Assembly (NCBI GenBank): GCA_020444045.1 | Contig: JAHLLS010000005.1 | Location: 1 to 64,000 of the forward strand | DNA from: Deltaproteobacteria bacterium | GTDB taxonomy: Bacteria > Desulfobacterota > Desulfobacteria > Desulfobacterales > UBA5852 | Direction: 5' to 3' | Length of the DNA stretch: 64,000 bases | Part shown: one piece after another, positions 25,749-34,401 of the stretch | How positions within the stretch are numbered: the stretch's first letter is position 1 | How the letters are laid out: each line of letters starts with the position of its first letter | The notes under the pieces: model-generated | The model's input: the letters and a program-made list of their open reading frames with translations, nothing else | Databases searched by the model: none | What the model was told of the DNA's origin: nothing | Program-made: the position numbers and the translations under genes

Positions 25749-26780
25749 CTATCCCACATGACGGTACATAATACAGCCGAAAACCCTTAGTAGTGGCAGT
25801 GGCATTTTTTTTAAGAAGCCATAGGAAGATTTTAGACGTTCTTGTTTTTGAGTAAAAGCGCTTTCCTGGAAATCATAGCGGTAATACTTGAGTTGCCCTT
25901 CAACAGCATTCCAGCTTTTCTTGAAACGTCTGAGGCCTTCATGCTCCATATCGGTGCGGCCTAAGTCGATCTGTTGCAAACCTAATTCATTACAATGCTT
26001 GATGGCTTCCCACATGGACATATTGTTGGGTCGCAGCTTCAGATGGTTTTTATCCGAAGCGCCATACTTATACATGGCGTGACGATTGAAGCTTAGAAAT
26101 AAAACACCGGCAATGGGGATGTTGTTTTGAAATGCCAAACAAACAAAACCTTTTTCCTTTAGGAAAAAATTGGCATGCAGGCGCTTAAAGAACAAGTAGG
26201 GCTGCGGCGGGAGACCATGGTCTCTGCGGGTAAGACAGTTGAGTTGATAGAATGCCTTGATCCCCTTTTCACTCTGAAGGATTTGTGTGCTGATATTCGC
26301 CTTTTGTGCTTTTTTTATATTGCGGCGCGTATTGCTTTTGAGTTGCTTGAATAATGTTTTGCAGCTTTCTTCGATAGACAAGGATGATGTAACGTATGAC
26401 TTATAGGCCGGCTCATGGGAGAGCAATTGATCACATCCATGAAAGGCCAAGGCCTGCCATCCTTTTTTTTTGCCAAACCCTATGATGTAGTCCAAAAGAA
26501 TATCAAAAGCAGCCTGATCTTGGACCAGGGGTTCAACCTGGTCGCTGAACGGCAGGCAAACGCCGCGTTTTCCTGTGAGGGAGCTTCGGATTTCCAACAC
26601 GGGAACGACGTTTTCTAATTGCCCGTTATTGAAGGTGCAAAAATAGCGGGGGTTATAGCGGTAGGTTTCGACAAGAACACGGGCCCAGTTGGCCGTGTGA
26701 AAGGCCGTGGCATCCTGGAAAGCAGCTATCTGCCGGTTCCAGTGGGGAAAAGTGGTGGGGTCGATAATTTGAATGTTCAA
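25749..26780 (-). CDS. FemAB-like transferase of polysaccharide locus
   Basis: About 343 residues from a TTG at 26780 that has GAAGGG about 9 bases upstream and opens LNIQIIDPTTFPHWN. An ATG at 26918 would run through the end of the next gene upstream and is unlikely. The tandem GNAT fold is marked by FHTANWARVLVETYRYNPRY (about 30-49), LFKQLKSNTRRNIKKAQKAN (about 144-163), and KLRPNNMSMWEAIKHCNELG then LQQIDLGRTDMEHEGLRRFK. These match the FemAB type seen with exosortase/exopolysaccharide systems, though no exosortase is in this window. Substrate unknown. Confidence 0.82.
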   Translation of the reverse strand: MNIQIIDPTTFPHWNRQIAAFQDATAFHTANWARVLVETYRYNPRYFCTFNNGQLENVVPVLEIRSSLTGKRGVCLPFSDQVEPLVQDQAAFDILLDYIIGFGKKKGWQALAFHGCDQLLSHEPAYKSYVTSSLSIEESCKTLFKQLKSNTRRNIKKAQKANISTQILQSEKGIKAFYQLNCLTRRDHGLPPQPYLFFKRLHANFFLKEKGFVCLAFQNNIPIAGVLFLSFNRHAMYKYGASDKNHLKLRPNNMSMWEAIKHCNELGLQQIDLGRTDMEHEGLRRFKKSWNAVEGQLKYYRYDFQESAFTQKQERLKSSYGFLKKMPLPLLRVFGCIMYRHVG

Positions 26781-26850
26781 CAAGCGACACCCTTCAGGAC
26801 AGATAGAAGTGTGAGGTGTGCAGCTCTCACATCGATTTGGGTCTTGTGCC

Positions 26851-27330
26851 CTATTCAACGGGTATTTTGCGTATCGTCTTGGCAGGATTCCCGGCCACGA
26901 TGGTATTGTCGGGAACATCGTTTACAACGACGCTGCCGGCCCCGACAATGGCGTTTTGACCAATTGTTACGCCACACAGAATGGTGGCGTTGGAGCCGAT
27001 TGAAGCCCTCCGACCAATACGGGTGGGGATGACCGCCCAATCCGATTCCGTCTGCAATGCACCGCCTTCACGCGTGGAGCGCGGATAGCGGTCGTTGATA
27101 AACATGACCCCGTGCCCTACGAAGACGTCATCCTCGATGTGCACGCCTTCGCAAATGAAGGTGTGGCTTTGGATCTTGCAGTTTTTACCGACGCTGGCGT
27201 TTTTCTGGATCTCGACAAAGGGGCCGATGCGGCTGTTGTCGCCGATCGTGCAGCCGTAGAGGTTGATGAAATCGTTCAGAAAAACGTTTTCGCCGAGCCG
27301 GACGTCGGGGGCGACGTTGCGCTTTTCCAT
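26851..27330 (-). CDS. Left-handed beta-helix N-acetyltransferase (WbpD-like)
   Basis: About 159 residues from the ATG at 27330, which has AAAGGA 6-11 bases upstream. Hexapeptide repeats run through the protein (IGDNSRIGPFVEIQ, VHIEDDVFVGHGVMFIND, RIGRRASIGSNATI, TIGQNAIVGAGSVVV, IVAGNPAKTIR). FINDRYPRS matches the NDxxPR motif of UDP-2-acetamido-3-amino-glucuronate N-acetyltransferases. It would acetylate the 3-amino group made by the aminotransferase at 30603. Its upstream neighbour is the dehydrogenase at 27354, and the coding regions nearly touch. Confidence 0.88.
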   Translation of the reverse strand: MEKRNVAPDVRLGENVFLNDFINLYGCTIGDNSRIGPFVEIQKNASVGKNCKIQSHTFICEGVHIEDDVFVGHGVMFINDRYPRSTREGGALQTESDWAVIPTRIGRRASIGSNATILCGVTIGQNAIVGAGSVVVNDVPDNTIVAGNPAKTIRKIPVE

Positions 27331-27353
27331 ATCGTTCCTTTCTGACGGCATCA

Positions 27354-28364
27354 CTAAGTGAGCTCGACCGGCCCTCCGCGCTGGGAAAGGGACTCCTGCG
27401 ACGCCACCAGTACTTTGACGACCTCCAGTCCCGAATGGCCGTTGGTCAAGGGCTCATGGCCTTGCATGATGCATTCGGCAAAGTGCTGGACCTCGAGGGA
27501 CAGGGCTTCGTGGTCCTCCAGCTTGGGCGCCCACATGTCGCCGACCCGGTACTGGACGTTGATGCGGTACAAATCCTCCTTGGTGTAGTCAAGCTCGACG
27601 CCCTTGTCGTAGATCTTGATTTTTTCGCTTGGTTCAAGATCGTCATACAGGATCATTTTGGCGGTGCCGCCAATCAACGTCTGGCGTATTTTTACGGGCG
27701 ACACCCAGCTCACGTTGATGTGGGCCACGACATTGTTTTCCATGAAAATGGTCAACAGGGATTTGGAGGTCATCCCGGTGCCGAAGTAGTCTGAACCCGT
27801 GGCGGAGACCGCCAGTTTCTTGAACGGCATCAGGTAATCGAGGATGGCGATATCATGCGGGGCCAGGTCCCAGATCACGTCCACGTCCTGCTGGAACAGT
27901 CCCAGGTTGACCCGGGAGGAGTCGTAATAGATCAGGTCGCCCAGATCGCCGGAATCGATGAGCGAGTGGATCTTGCGCACGGCACCCGTATACACGAAGG
28001 TGTGATCCACCTGCAGCTTTTTGCCATACCGGGCCGCCAGTTCGATGAGCTCCTCGCTTTGTGCGACGGTTTCGGTCATGGGTTTTTCAAGCCAGACGTG
28101 TTTGCCCGACTGAAAGGCCTTTTTTGCAAGCTGGTAATGCGTGGAGACGGGGGTCGCAATCGCGACAACATCGACACCGTTGTTGTTAATGATGTCATCG
28201 GCCTGACGGTATAATTTAGTCTGCGGATAGAAGCGGGCGGCGGTTTTCAAGCGGTCCTCGGAAAAATCGCTGATGGCCGCCAGCTCCATAAAGGGGTTGT
28301 GATGGAAGTTACGCGCCAGGTTGGGGCCCCAATATCCGAAGCCGATCAGGCCGACATTGATCAT
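27354..28364 (-). CDS. Gfo/Idh/MocA-family sugar-nucleotide dehydrogenase (WbpB-like)
   Basis: 336 residues. An NAD(P)-dependent Rossmann enzyme: VGLIGFGYWGPNLARNF at the N-terminus is the GxGxxG nucleotide fold, and HVWLEKPMTETVAQSEELI (about 89-107) is the conserved EKP motif with the catalytic Lys. VDVIWDLAPHDIAILDYL (about 160-177) contains the WDLxxHDI metal/active-site His. In UDP-GlcNAc3NAcA synthesis this family oxidises C3 before transamination. It stands directly upstream of the acetyltransferase at 26851. The order dehydrogenase, acetyltransferase and a nearby aminotransferase supports that pathway. Confidence 0.88.
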   Translation of the reverse strand: MINVGLIGFGYWGPNLARNFHHNPFMELAAISDFSEDRLKTAARFYPQTKLYRQADDIINNNGVDVVAIATPVSTHYQLAKKAFQSGKHVWLEKPMTETVAQSEELIELAARYGKKLQVDHTFVYTGAVRKIHSLIDSGDLGDLIYYDSSRVNLGLFQQDVDVIWDLAPHDIAILDYLMPFKKLAVSATGSDYFGTGMTSKSLLTIFMENNVVAHINVSWVSPVKIRQTLIGGTAKMILYDDLEPSEKIKIYDKGVELDYTKEDLYRINVQYRVGDMWAPKLEDHEALSLEVQHFAECIMQGHEPLTNGHSGLEVVKVLVASQESLSQRGGPVELT

Positions 28365-28495
28365 TTAGAACTCCAAGGTAGGTGAGAACTGCAGGCTGTG
28401 GTAAAAGCAGAACTCCAAAAACAACCTGCGGGTTAAATGCCTATCGTCTAAACCATTCAGTCTATTTTAATCACGTTGTTAGTCAGCGAGCAACG

Positions 28496-29395
28496 TTACA
28501 TTAGAGAGGTGCTGAAATAGCGTTCCGATCTGTCGGCTAAAACCGTCGCTATATTACCGTTTATCTTTGAAGAAATTTTTCGGCAGGCCCATACATTAGC
28601 GCCGGAAGAAATCCCCACTAACAGGCCGAAATCCCGGCTCAATTGTCTTGTCGTTTCAATGGCATCCTCGTCCGAGACTTCGATCACATCGTCGACGAGT
28701 GAACGATCGAGGATATCCGGTACAAAACCATCTCCAATGCCTTGAATTTGATGAAGTCCGGGCTCGTGGCCCAAAAGCGCGGATACATTCTTCGGCTCCA
28801 CGGCAATGATGCGTATCTGACTGTTTTTCTCCTTTAAAAAGGTACCAATGCCTTGCAGTGTGCCGCCGCTTCCCACCCCTGCAACAAAGCAGGAAATATC
28901 GCCATTGAGTTGCGTCCAAAGCTCTTGAGCGGTTTCATCGTGATGCACTTTGGGGTTGAGAGGGTTCTGGAACTGCTGTGGAACGAAAATGTTCTCGCTA
29001 TTCCGTGCGATTTCTTCAACTTTGTCCACGGCGCCCTTTATGTTTAAGTGGGCGGGAGTAAGGACCAACTCAGCCCCCAAGGAGCAAATCAGCTTCTTCC
29101 GCTCATTGCTCATATTTTCGGGCATCACGATTTTGACCCTGTAATTTTTAAGTCGCCCCACAAGCGCTATACCAATACCGGTATTACCCGAGGTCGGCTC
29201 AACGATTGTGTAGCCGGCCTTTAATTTCCCCTCCTCAATGGCGCCATCGATCATCGCCAAGGCCACGCGATCTTTTATGCTGCCGCCCGGATTGAGAAAC
29301 TCGGCCTTTGCAAATATATTCTCGCCGTTTAACCGAACAGTCGGTGTATTGCCGATGAGGTCCAGTATATTATCTACCAGTGTCATAGAGTGCAT
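28496..29395 (-). CDS. Cysteine synthase-family PLP enzyme
   Basis: 299 residues, start ATG at 29395 (an ATG 4 codons inside is also possible). The fold-type II PLP enzyme signatures are complete: DLIGNTPTVRL, LNPGGSIKDRVALAMI with the PLP lysine (about residue 40), VEPTSGNTGIGIALVG (about 65-80), VAGVGSGGTLQGIGTFLKE (about 167-185) and VGISSGANVW (about 262). It should make cysteine from O-acetylserine and sulfide, or a related beta-replacement. CysK/CysM/CBS subtype cannot be fixed. The C-terminus (RSERYFSTSLM) is the normal end. The neighbouring tRNA-Cys is 43 bp upstream. Confidence 0.9.
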   Translation of the reverse strand: MHSMTLVDNILDLIGNTPTVRLNGENIFAKAEFLNPGGSIKDRVALAMIDGAIEEGKLKAGYTIVEPTSGNTGIGIALVGRLKNYRVKIVMPENMSNERKKLICSLGAELVLTPAHLNIKGAVDKVEEIARNSENIFVPQQFQNPLNPKVHHDETAQELWTQLNGDISCFVAGVGSGGTLQGIGTFLKEKNSQIRIIAVEPKNVSALLGHEPGLHQIQGIGDGFVPDILDRSLVDDVIEVSDEDAIETTRQLSRDFGLLVGISSGANVWACRKISSKINGNIATVLADRSERYFSTSLM

Positions 29396-29437
29396 GTTTT
29401 TTGAAAGGTATGTGACTCCGATTAGAGTAAGAAGGGT

Positions 29438-29512
29438 TGGAGGCGGGATCTGGAATCGAACCAGAGAATATCGGCTTTGCAGGCCGACGCCTTACCACTT
29501 GGCTATCCCGCC
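29438..29512 (-). tRNA. tRNA-Cys (anticodon GCA)
   Basis: Read on the minus strand, GGCGGGA (from 29512) pairs with TCCCGCC to give a 7-bp acceptor stem, followed by T and an encoded CCA at 29440-29438. The anticodon loop is CTGCAAA with GCA in the middle, flanked by a GGC/GCC stem. The D-loop contains AGTGGTAAGGC and the T-arm GGTTCGATTCC. Length is 75 bases. All canonical features are present. Confidence 0.95.
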
Positions 29513-29640
29513 ATCACATTGAAACAAGGAAAGAGACCTTCTTATAGGAAAAGGCGAACTGTGAAAAGCAAACATCCTGGCATTTAAAGCTGCTTTGTTC
29601 ATTAGTCTAACCCAAGATATCGCGCTAAGATTTTAGTTAC

Positions 29641-30585
29641 TTATGGGGTGGTTGTCAATTTATGGGCGGACACTATGTAAGAAACAGCGGCCACCAAGGA
29701 GCGGGTAACACGATAATGGAAGTCTAAATTGAGCGTTCTTAGGGTATCACTTGACTGGTGGTGGTTAGGATTTTTATAAGGGTAATCTTCTATGATGAAC
29801 ATCGCATCGTATCCATTCGTCCAGAAGGATCCCTCATCCCCTCACCCGCAATTTTCTTTTATAACAGCTGTGGTGCTTAGCTGCGTGTAAACATCTGAAG
29901 CCGCCTTATAATCCTTTACAATCCAATCCATAGAAGGTTTCGTAACAAGATCCAAATCGCCCCCAGAAGAGTCGAAGCCCACCATATCTACAGCGATCAT
30001 GGCCTTAATGGCCGCTTTGGAAGCCTTTGCATCGGCAGCATAAAAACTGGAGCCTTTTGGACCTACCTCCTCCCTCGTAAAGAAAACGAAGTCGACTCTC
30101 ATCGGCAGTTTAGCGCCTGCCAGCACCCTGGCGGTTTCCATTATCGCAGAAACACCGCTGGCATTGTCATCAGCGCCCGGGGATGTGGATACGCTGTCGA
30201 CGTGCGCCCCGACAACTAGATAGGGTTCGCCTTGATCAAAGGAAGCATCTCCCGGAACTGTCGCTACCAAGTTATGCCAAATGCGCCCATCAAATTCGTA
30301 ATCGTGAAACCGGATTGCGGCACCGGCATTTCCAAGATCGCCGGCAATGAAAATAAGAACTTCCTCTTGTACCTCGTATGACGAGCGATTCTTAAAGGAA
30401 GTTAGGTAAGTTAATGTCTCCAACAAATTCTTCCTGCTCACTTGGTCCACTAGAACACGAATCTTTGTGTTGGTTTCACCCGGAGAGTTCTTTGAATTCT
30501 GTGATGACCATGCCGGATCTATAAAAACAAGAGTCGCTGCGAAGAAGGTACCAATAAAAAGAATAATTATTTTTGATGAAATCAT
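29641..30585 (-). pseudogene. M28-family metallopeptidase with an in-frame TGA
   Basis: The start at 30585 has AGGA 9 bases upstream and opens a signal-anchor-like peptide (MISSKIIILFIGTFFAATLV). Zinc ligands appear in order: VVGAHVDS (His), SPGADDNASG (Asp), FTREEVGPKG (Glu), AVDMVGFD (Asp). A TGA follows at 29844-29842 after ENCG. The same frame then stays open for 66 codons and carries SFWTNGYDAMFIIEDYP and NPNHHQSSDTL, the region with the last zinc His in M28 aminopeptidases, ending at TAA (29643-29641). So it is either a nonsense mutation (for example TGG to TGA) or a selenocysteine codon. Mutation is more likely. Confidence 0.75.
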
Positions 30586-30602
30586 ACTGATTTTCCTAAA
30601 GC

Positions 30603-31709
30603 CTATCTGTTGTAAAATTGCTTGATGCAATCGGCCACATATTGAATCTGCTCGGGCATCAGTTCGGGGTACATGGGCAAAGAGAGCAATCGCTGGGCGA
30701 CGGATTCGGTGACCGGGAAATCTCCCTGCTGGTAGCCGAGATCGCGATAGGCCTCCTGAAGGTGGAGCGGCTGGGGGTAGTGCAGGCCGGTGGCAACACC
30801 TTTATCGGATAGAAACGATTGCAGGGCGTCCCGCTGATCTACTAGAATGACAAAAAGGTGATAAACGGACTCCATCTCCGGGGCTTCCGTGGGAAGCGTC
30901 ACTTCCGGCAGGCAGCTTAGCATATCGCGATAGCGGGCGCCATGGGAGCGGCGTGCCATGTTCCAATCTTGGAGATGCTTAAGCTTGATGCCCAGAACGC
31001 CCGCCTGAATTGCGTCGAGACGGCCGTTGTAGCCTTCGATGTCGTGGTAGTATTTTTTTTTCTGGCCGTGGTCACGAATCTTGGCCATGTATTGGGCTAA
31101 GTCGGAATTGTTTGTCGTTGCCGCACCAGCCTCACCGTAAGCCCCTAAATTTTTCCCGGGATAGAAGCTGAAGCACCCGATGTCCCCAATCGATCCGGCT
31201 CGACGGCCCTTATAGCGGGCCCCGTGGGCCTGGCAGGCGTCTTCGATGACGACAAGGCTATGCTTTTCGGCAATTTCCAGAATGGGATCCATATCGGCCG
31301 GCTGCCCGTAAAGATGCACCGGGACAATGGCCGAAGTCTGCGGTGTAATACGGGCTTCAATCTGGTCGAAATCGATATTCCAGGTATCCGGTCGAATATC
31401 CACAAAGACTGGCTTGGCGCCAACCTGGCTTATGGCCTCGGTGGTGGCGATAAACGTGTGGGCCACGGTGATTACTTCATCACCGGCCTTGACGCCCGCC
31501 GCCTGAAGGGCGAAGCGCAGGGCGTCGGTTCCGGACGCCACGCCGACGCAGTGGCGGGTTTCACAGAAGGCGGCGAAATCCGCTTCGAAACCGGTAACAT
31601 TGGGCCCGCCGATAAAACCGGCGCCATCGATGGCGTCACCGACCATTGCAAGAATATCATCTTTCAGCGGCTGTCCTTGTGCGACCAGATCCAGAAAAGG
31701 TATTTTCAT
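30603..31709 (-). CDS. DegT-family aminotransferase (WbpE-like)
   Basis: About 368 residues from the ATG at 31709, which has GGAG 9-12 bases upstream and opens MKIPFLDLVAQ as in the family. PLP-enzyme landmarks: FCETRHCVGVASGTDALRFA (about 48-67), VITVAHTFIATTEAISQVGA (about 78-97), VVIEDACQAHGARYKGRRAG (about 151-170) and CFSFYPGKNLGAYGEAGAAT with the PLP Lys (about 180). It most resembles enzymes that aminate C3 of UDP-3-keto-GlcNAcA. With genes at 27354, 26851 and 22290 it fits UDP-ManNAc3NAcA-type synthesis; the first step (a UDP-GlcNAc 6-dehydrogenase) is not in this window. Confidence 0.88.
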   Translation of the reverse strand: MKIPFLDLVAQGQPLKDDILAMVGDAIDGAGFIGGPNVTGFEADFAAFCETRHCVGVASGTDALRFALQAAGVKAGDEVITVAHTFIATTEAISQVGAKPVFVDIRPDTWNIDFDQIEARITPQTSAIVPVHLYGQPADMDPILEIAEKHSLVVIEDACQAHGARYKGRRAGSIGDIGCFSFYPGKNLGAYGEAGAATTNNSDLAQYMAKIRDHGQKKKYYHDIEGYNGRLDAIQAGVLGIKLKHLQDWNMARRSHGARYRDMLSCLPEVTLPTEAPEMESVYHLFVILVDQRDALQSFLSDKGVATGLHYPQPLHLQEAYRDLGYQQGDFPVTESVAQRLLSLPMYPELMPEQIQYVADCIKQFYNR

Positions 31710-32200
31710 CCAAGCGATCTCCAAGTATTTTTAACGAATTGAAATCTTATCATTTTCTACAGCCTACAGCCTAAACACCTACAGGCTATTATCCCTGCCT
31801 TAGCGATAGCTCCGCCTGGTCAATTCCGCGATTGGGGATTGACATAACCAAAACACTGACATTCGTCGTTGGGGATGCAGTTATTATGCCGAAAGATACT
31901 TACCATATTATATCAATATGTTATGATTTATAGGCCGTTAGCAGAGGCGGTGTTCGGACAGTTGGTGTGTCAATATCATGACTTTCAGGAAGCTTTGTCG
32001 CGACAATTAGGAAAATAAATGCTCAATTGGCAGTAGGAAAACTGCAGGCTTATAGGCTGTAGGCTGTTAGACTGTAGCAAAATCAAAGAATTAAATAGGT
32101 CTAATAGCCTATCTACCTGAAACATCATTTTTTCCTACAGTCTACAGCCCAATAGCCTAAACCCTCACAGCCTAACACCCTTTCCCTAGCCCAACGAACC
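31710..32200. repeat. Intergenic region with TAGGCTGTAGG-type repeats
   Basis: No gene is visible. Copies of a degenerate motif (CCTACAGCCTA or its complement TAGGCTGTAGG) occur at about 31755-31790, 32045-32080 and 32135-32185 in both orientations. This family recurs through intergenic spaces up to 53900. The promoter of the polysaccharide operon to the left probably lies here but I cannot point to it. Confidence 0.55.
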
Positions 32201-32623
32201 CTATTGCTCTTTGAGCCAGGATACAATGACATCACGGTATCGGCTGAAGTCGTTGATTCGGTTGCGGAGAATATCGATGACAATTTCGGCGTCGACGCGA
32301 TCGTAATGATGGACGATCACATTGCGAAATTTGGAAATTTTTTCCATGGTTTTACAAAGATCCTCTGCCATTATGCCGTTTTCGTTGAGGACGCGAAACG
32401 TGTCGGCATAACTATTCGGGATTCGGAATTTTTGGTCGGAGATGATGTGACCGGCGATATCTACACAGGTTTCGATCATCATTTGAAGGGTTCGTTCGAT
32501 GATGCGCTGGCTTTTCCAGTCCTTGCGGTATTCCTTGATGGCAATGGCCCTGAAGCCCTCGATTTGGGATGCATATTCCTCCAATTCGGACAATTTTCTC
32601 AAAATCAGGGTTTCGTCAACCAT
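32201..32623 (-). CDS. HepT-like HEPN toxin
   Basis: 140 residues, all-helical. The HEPN ribonuclease signature RX4HXY is exact as RNVIVHHY (about residues 107-114). In MntA-HepT systems HepT cleaves RNA and is silenced when the partner adds AMP to the Tyr of this motif. The partner nucleotidyltransferase gene at 32616 lies just upstream and overlaps this gene by 8 bases, the usual order. Cytoplasmic. Family and partner both support the call; activity in this host is inference. Confidence 0.88.
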   Translation of the reverse strand: MVDETLILRKLSELEEYASQIEGFRAIAIKEYRKDWKSQRIIERTLQMMIETCVDIAGHIISDQKFRIPNSYADTFRVLNENGIMAEDLCKTMEKISKFRNVIVHHYDRVDAEIVIDILRNRINDFSRYRDVIVSWLKEQ

Positions 32624-33047
32624 GATAGAAGCGCCTTCTCAAAATTGCTGACTCAAATTGCTGATGATCAAAGTATTTTCGCATGATCAGGGATTGAAAA
32701 GCGTGTCTCATGAATGGATTCTTGTCCACCAATACGCGGTTGTGCTTGATCACATTCATGGACAGGAGAATTGACGACTGGTTCAAGACAACCAGATCGA
32801 TTTCATCCGTGTGCAGAATATCAACTATATCTTCTAAAATTTCAGCCTTCTCGTGAGCGAAGTCCACATTTATAGAAAGATAGACGGCAATATCGATATC
32901 GCTTAAGGGGTTGGGGTCTCCTTTGGCCAGACCCCCGAAGAGATAGGCAAAAATAACATCATCCCGTCTTTCCAGGTAATAGGCAGCATCAGGGATTAGA
33001 TCTATGATGTTATCGGGAAGTTTATTATGTCGAATCAACGATCTCAC
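32616..33047 (-). CDS. MntA-like nucleotidyltransferase antitoxin
   Basis: 143 residues. A minimal nucleotidyltransferase with YLFGGLAKGDPNPLSDIDIA (about residues 35-54), where DID binds Mg; the usual GS is written GG, which could affect activity. It should AMPylate the HepT Tyr at 32201. The two genes overlap. The C-terminal part (about 75-140) is helical with SILLSMNVIKHNRVLVDKNP, typical of this subfamily. Confidence 0.85.
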   Translation of the reverse strand: MRSLIRHNKLPDNIIDLIPDAAYYLERRDDVIFAYLFGGLAKGDPNPLSDIDIAVYLSINVDFAHEKAEILEDIVDILHTDEIDLVVLNQSSILLSMNVIKHNRVLVDKNPFMRHAFQSLIMRKYFDHQQFESAILRRRFYHG

Positions 33048-33362
33048 CTTGAAGGCAAGGGTTAAAAAGTGTCAAGCACGAAGCTGAAAGGGAAAGCAAC
33101 CGCAAACGCAGTTTCTACCACGAAGAACACGAAGGGGGTGAAGGGGTTAAAACAACAGCAAAAACCATTTTTACCTTGAAGGGCATGAAGAAAAACCTAT
33201 GGGACACAGATGAATGCAGATGACACGGATTAAACTAAAGGCAAGGCATCACCACGAAGGACACGAAGAGAAAAATGGGTTAGAGCTGAAAGCTCAAGGC
33301 TGACAGCTGAAAGGAGCATCTGCAAATTTATTGGTTTTCCTGACAGCCTACAGTCGAAACAC
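33048..33362. repeat. Intergenic region with dispersed repeats
   Basis: No gene seen. It holds one CACGAAG-type repeat (about 33118-33140 and 33253-33270), one CACAGATGAATGCAGAT-type repeat (about 33204-33228) and a CCTACAG-type repeat (about 33345-33372). These three families recur in almost every gap between 31700 and 54650. Confidence 0.6.
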
Positions 33363-33773
33363 CTACAGCCTGCTTTCCTGTTGAAAAAACTCTTCGGGCA
33401 GGCGTCGTACGGTGCTGATGCGTTCGAAATCATGATCGCGATGGAGCAACAGCACACCGTTTTCAATGGCTAACTGAGCTATACAGCAGTCAATCGGGCT
33501 GATGATAGTGAGACCTTTCCAACGCAGATCATAAAAAATTCTAGCTGCGTCGCGCCACGTTGCGCCTGTGGTTTCGAGGTACAACTGGGTCGAGAGGTAG
33601 CCGTCAAGCGCCAACCACTCATTTTCATTTTTGGCACCTTGTAATAGTTCGAGCTGATTGAAGCGGCTCAAGACATAGGCTTCCCCGCCTATCCTGTCCC
33701 GAAATGCATTAGCGAAACCGCTGGGTTTGTCACGAAAAATGGAAATCCAAACGGATGTATCGACAAGGATCAT
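33363..33773 (-). CDS. vapC: PIN-domain toxin (VapC)
   Basis: 136 residues. The PIN nuclease acidic residues are visible: D5 in ILVDTSVWI, E in FNQLELLQGA (about 41), D in TIISPIDCCIAQLAIENGVL (about 101) and LLHRDHDFERI (about 118). It should cut RNA when released from the antitoxin encoded at 33770, whose stop overlaps its start by 4 bases. Cytoplasmic. Confidence 0.9.
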   Translation of the reverse strand: MILVDTSVWISIFRDKPSGFANAFRDRIGGEAYVLSRFNQLELLQGAKNENEWLALDGYLSTQLYLETTGATWRDAARIFYDLRWKGLTIISPIDCCIAQLAIENGVLLLHRDHDFERISTVRRLPEEFFQQESRL

Positions 33774-33973
33774 CCCCGCAGCTTACGCAAGGCTTTATGG
33801 TCAAAATTCGGATAGAAATCAATCTTACCTGCCAGTTCCGTTAAATCTTTACGTTTCTTTAATTTGATCAACGTTCGCAGGGCTTCGTGAATCAGGTCCT
33901 TTTTGGTGCGGGCGTCACTCACCTTAAAGGCCTCGTCCAGCAGTGTGTCATCGATTACGATATTGGTTCGCAT
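33770..33973 (-). CDS. vapB: VapB-type antitoxin
   Basis: 67 residues. MRTNIVIDDTLLDEAFKVS and KKDLIHEALRTLIKL are the ribbon-helix-helix DNA-binding part of the VapB_antitoxin family (DUF2191). The C-terminal tail (TELAGKIDFYPNFDHKALRK) should block the PIN active site. It overlaps vapC by 4 bases and probably represses its own promoter. Confidence 0.88.
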   Translation of the reverse strand: MRTNIVIDDTLLDEAFKVSDARTKKDLIHEALRTLIKLKKRKDLTELAGKIDFYPNFDHKALRKLRG

Positions 33974-33975
33974 GG

Positions 33976-34401
33976 CTATCCGTACGTTTTTATACCCTCC
34001 GACTGGGCGGCTTGGGTCAGCTTCCTATCGAAACAGATGAATCGGAGGGATTCTGCAAATTTTTCATGCAGAATCATGGCCGAAGCGAGGTGAATAGCGT
34101 CGAATCCTCGAAGGGTGTGGGCAGTCAAGGCTCTATCGATATAGGTATTCAGTTCATCGGTAACTTGGATTCTGATGAAGGTCTGCCAATCGGAACGAAG
34201 ATTGTTTGAAATTTCGTCCAATATTTCATCATCGAGTGCTGCTTCCCTGCTTTTCCGATGAAAAGAAGCCAGGGCTTCGGCGTAAGCCACCGAAGAGGTC
34301 GCAATTTCGTCCGCCTGCTGCCACTGATCGGCAACTTCCGTAGAATAGGGTTCTTCGAAATAGCGTTTAACGAGGGCACTTGTATCCAAATACAGAATCA
34401 A
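33976..34401 (-). CDS. PIN-domain toxin, second copy
   Basis: 141 residues. MILYLDTSALVKRYFEEPYS carries the first PIN Asp (residue 6); SVAYAEALASF (Glu about 42) and LRGFDAIHLASAMIL (Asp about 101) and RFICFDRKLTQAA (Asp about 126) complete the site. It follows the Phd-type antitoxin gene at 34398, with 4 bases overlap, and ends 2 bp before the vapB start, so the two pairs may be co-transcribed. Confidence 0.9.
   Translation of the reverse strand: MILYLDTSALVKRYFEEPYSTEVADQWQQADEIATSSVAYAEALASFHRKSREAALDDEILDEISNNLRSDWQTFIRIQVTDELNTYIDRALTAHTLRGFDAIHLASAMILHEKFAESLRFICFDRKLTQAAQSEGIKTYG

Noticed and set aside
19074..26780. An exosortase/PEP-CTERM system, suggested by FemAB, deacetylase and export genes
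   Set aside because: No exosortase and no PEP-CTERM tail could be found in the window; the resemblance is in accessory genes only.
29842..30630. A frameshift at the end of the M28 peptidase gene
   Set aside because: The conserved tail is in the same frame as the upstream part; the break is a single in-frame TGA, so no shift is needed.
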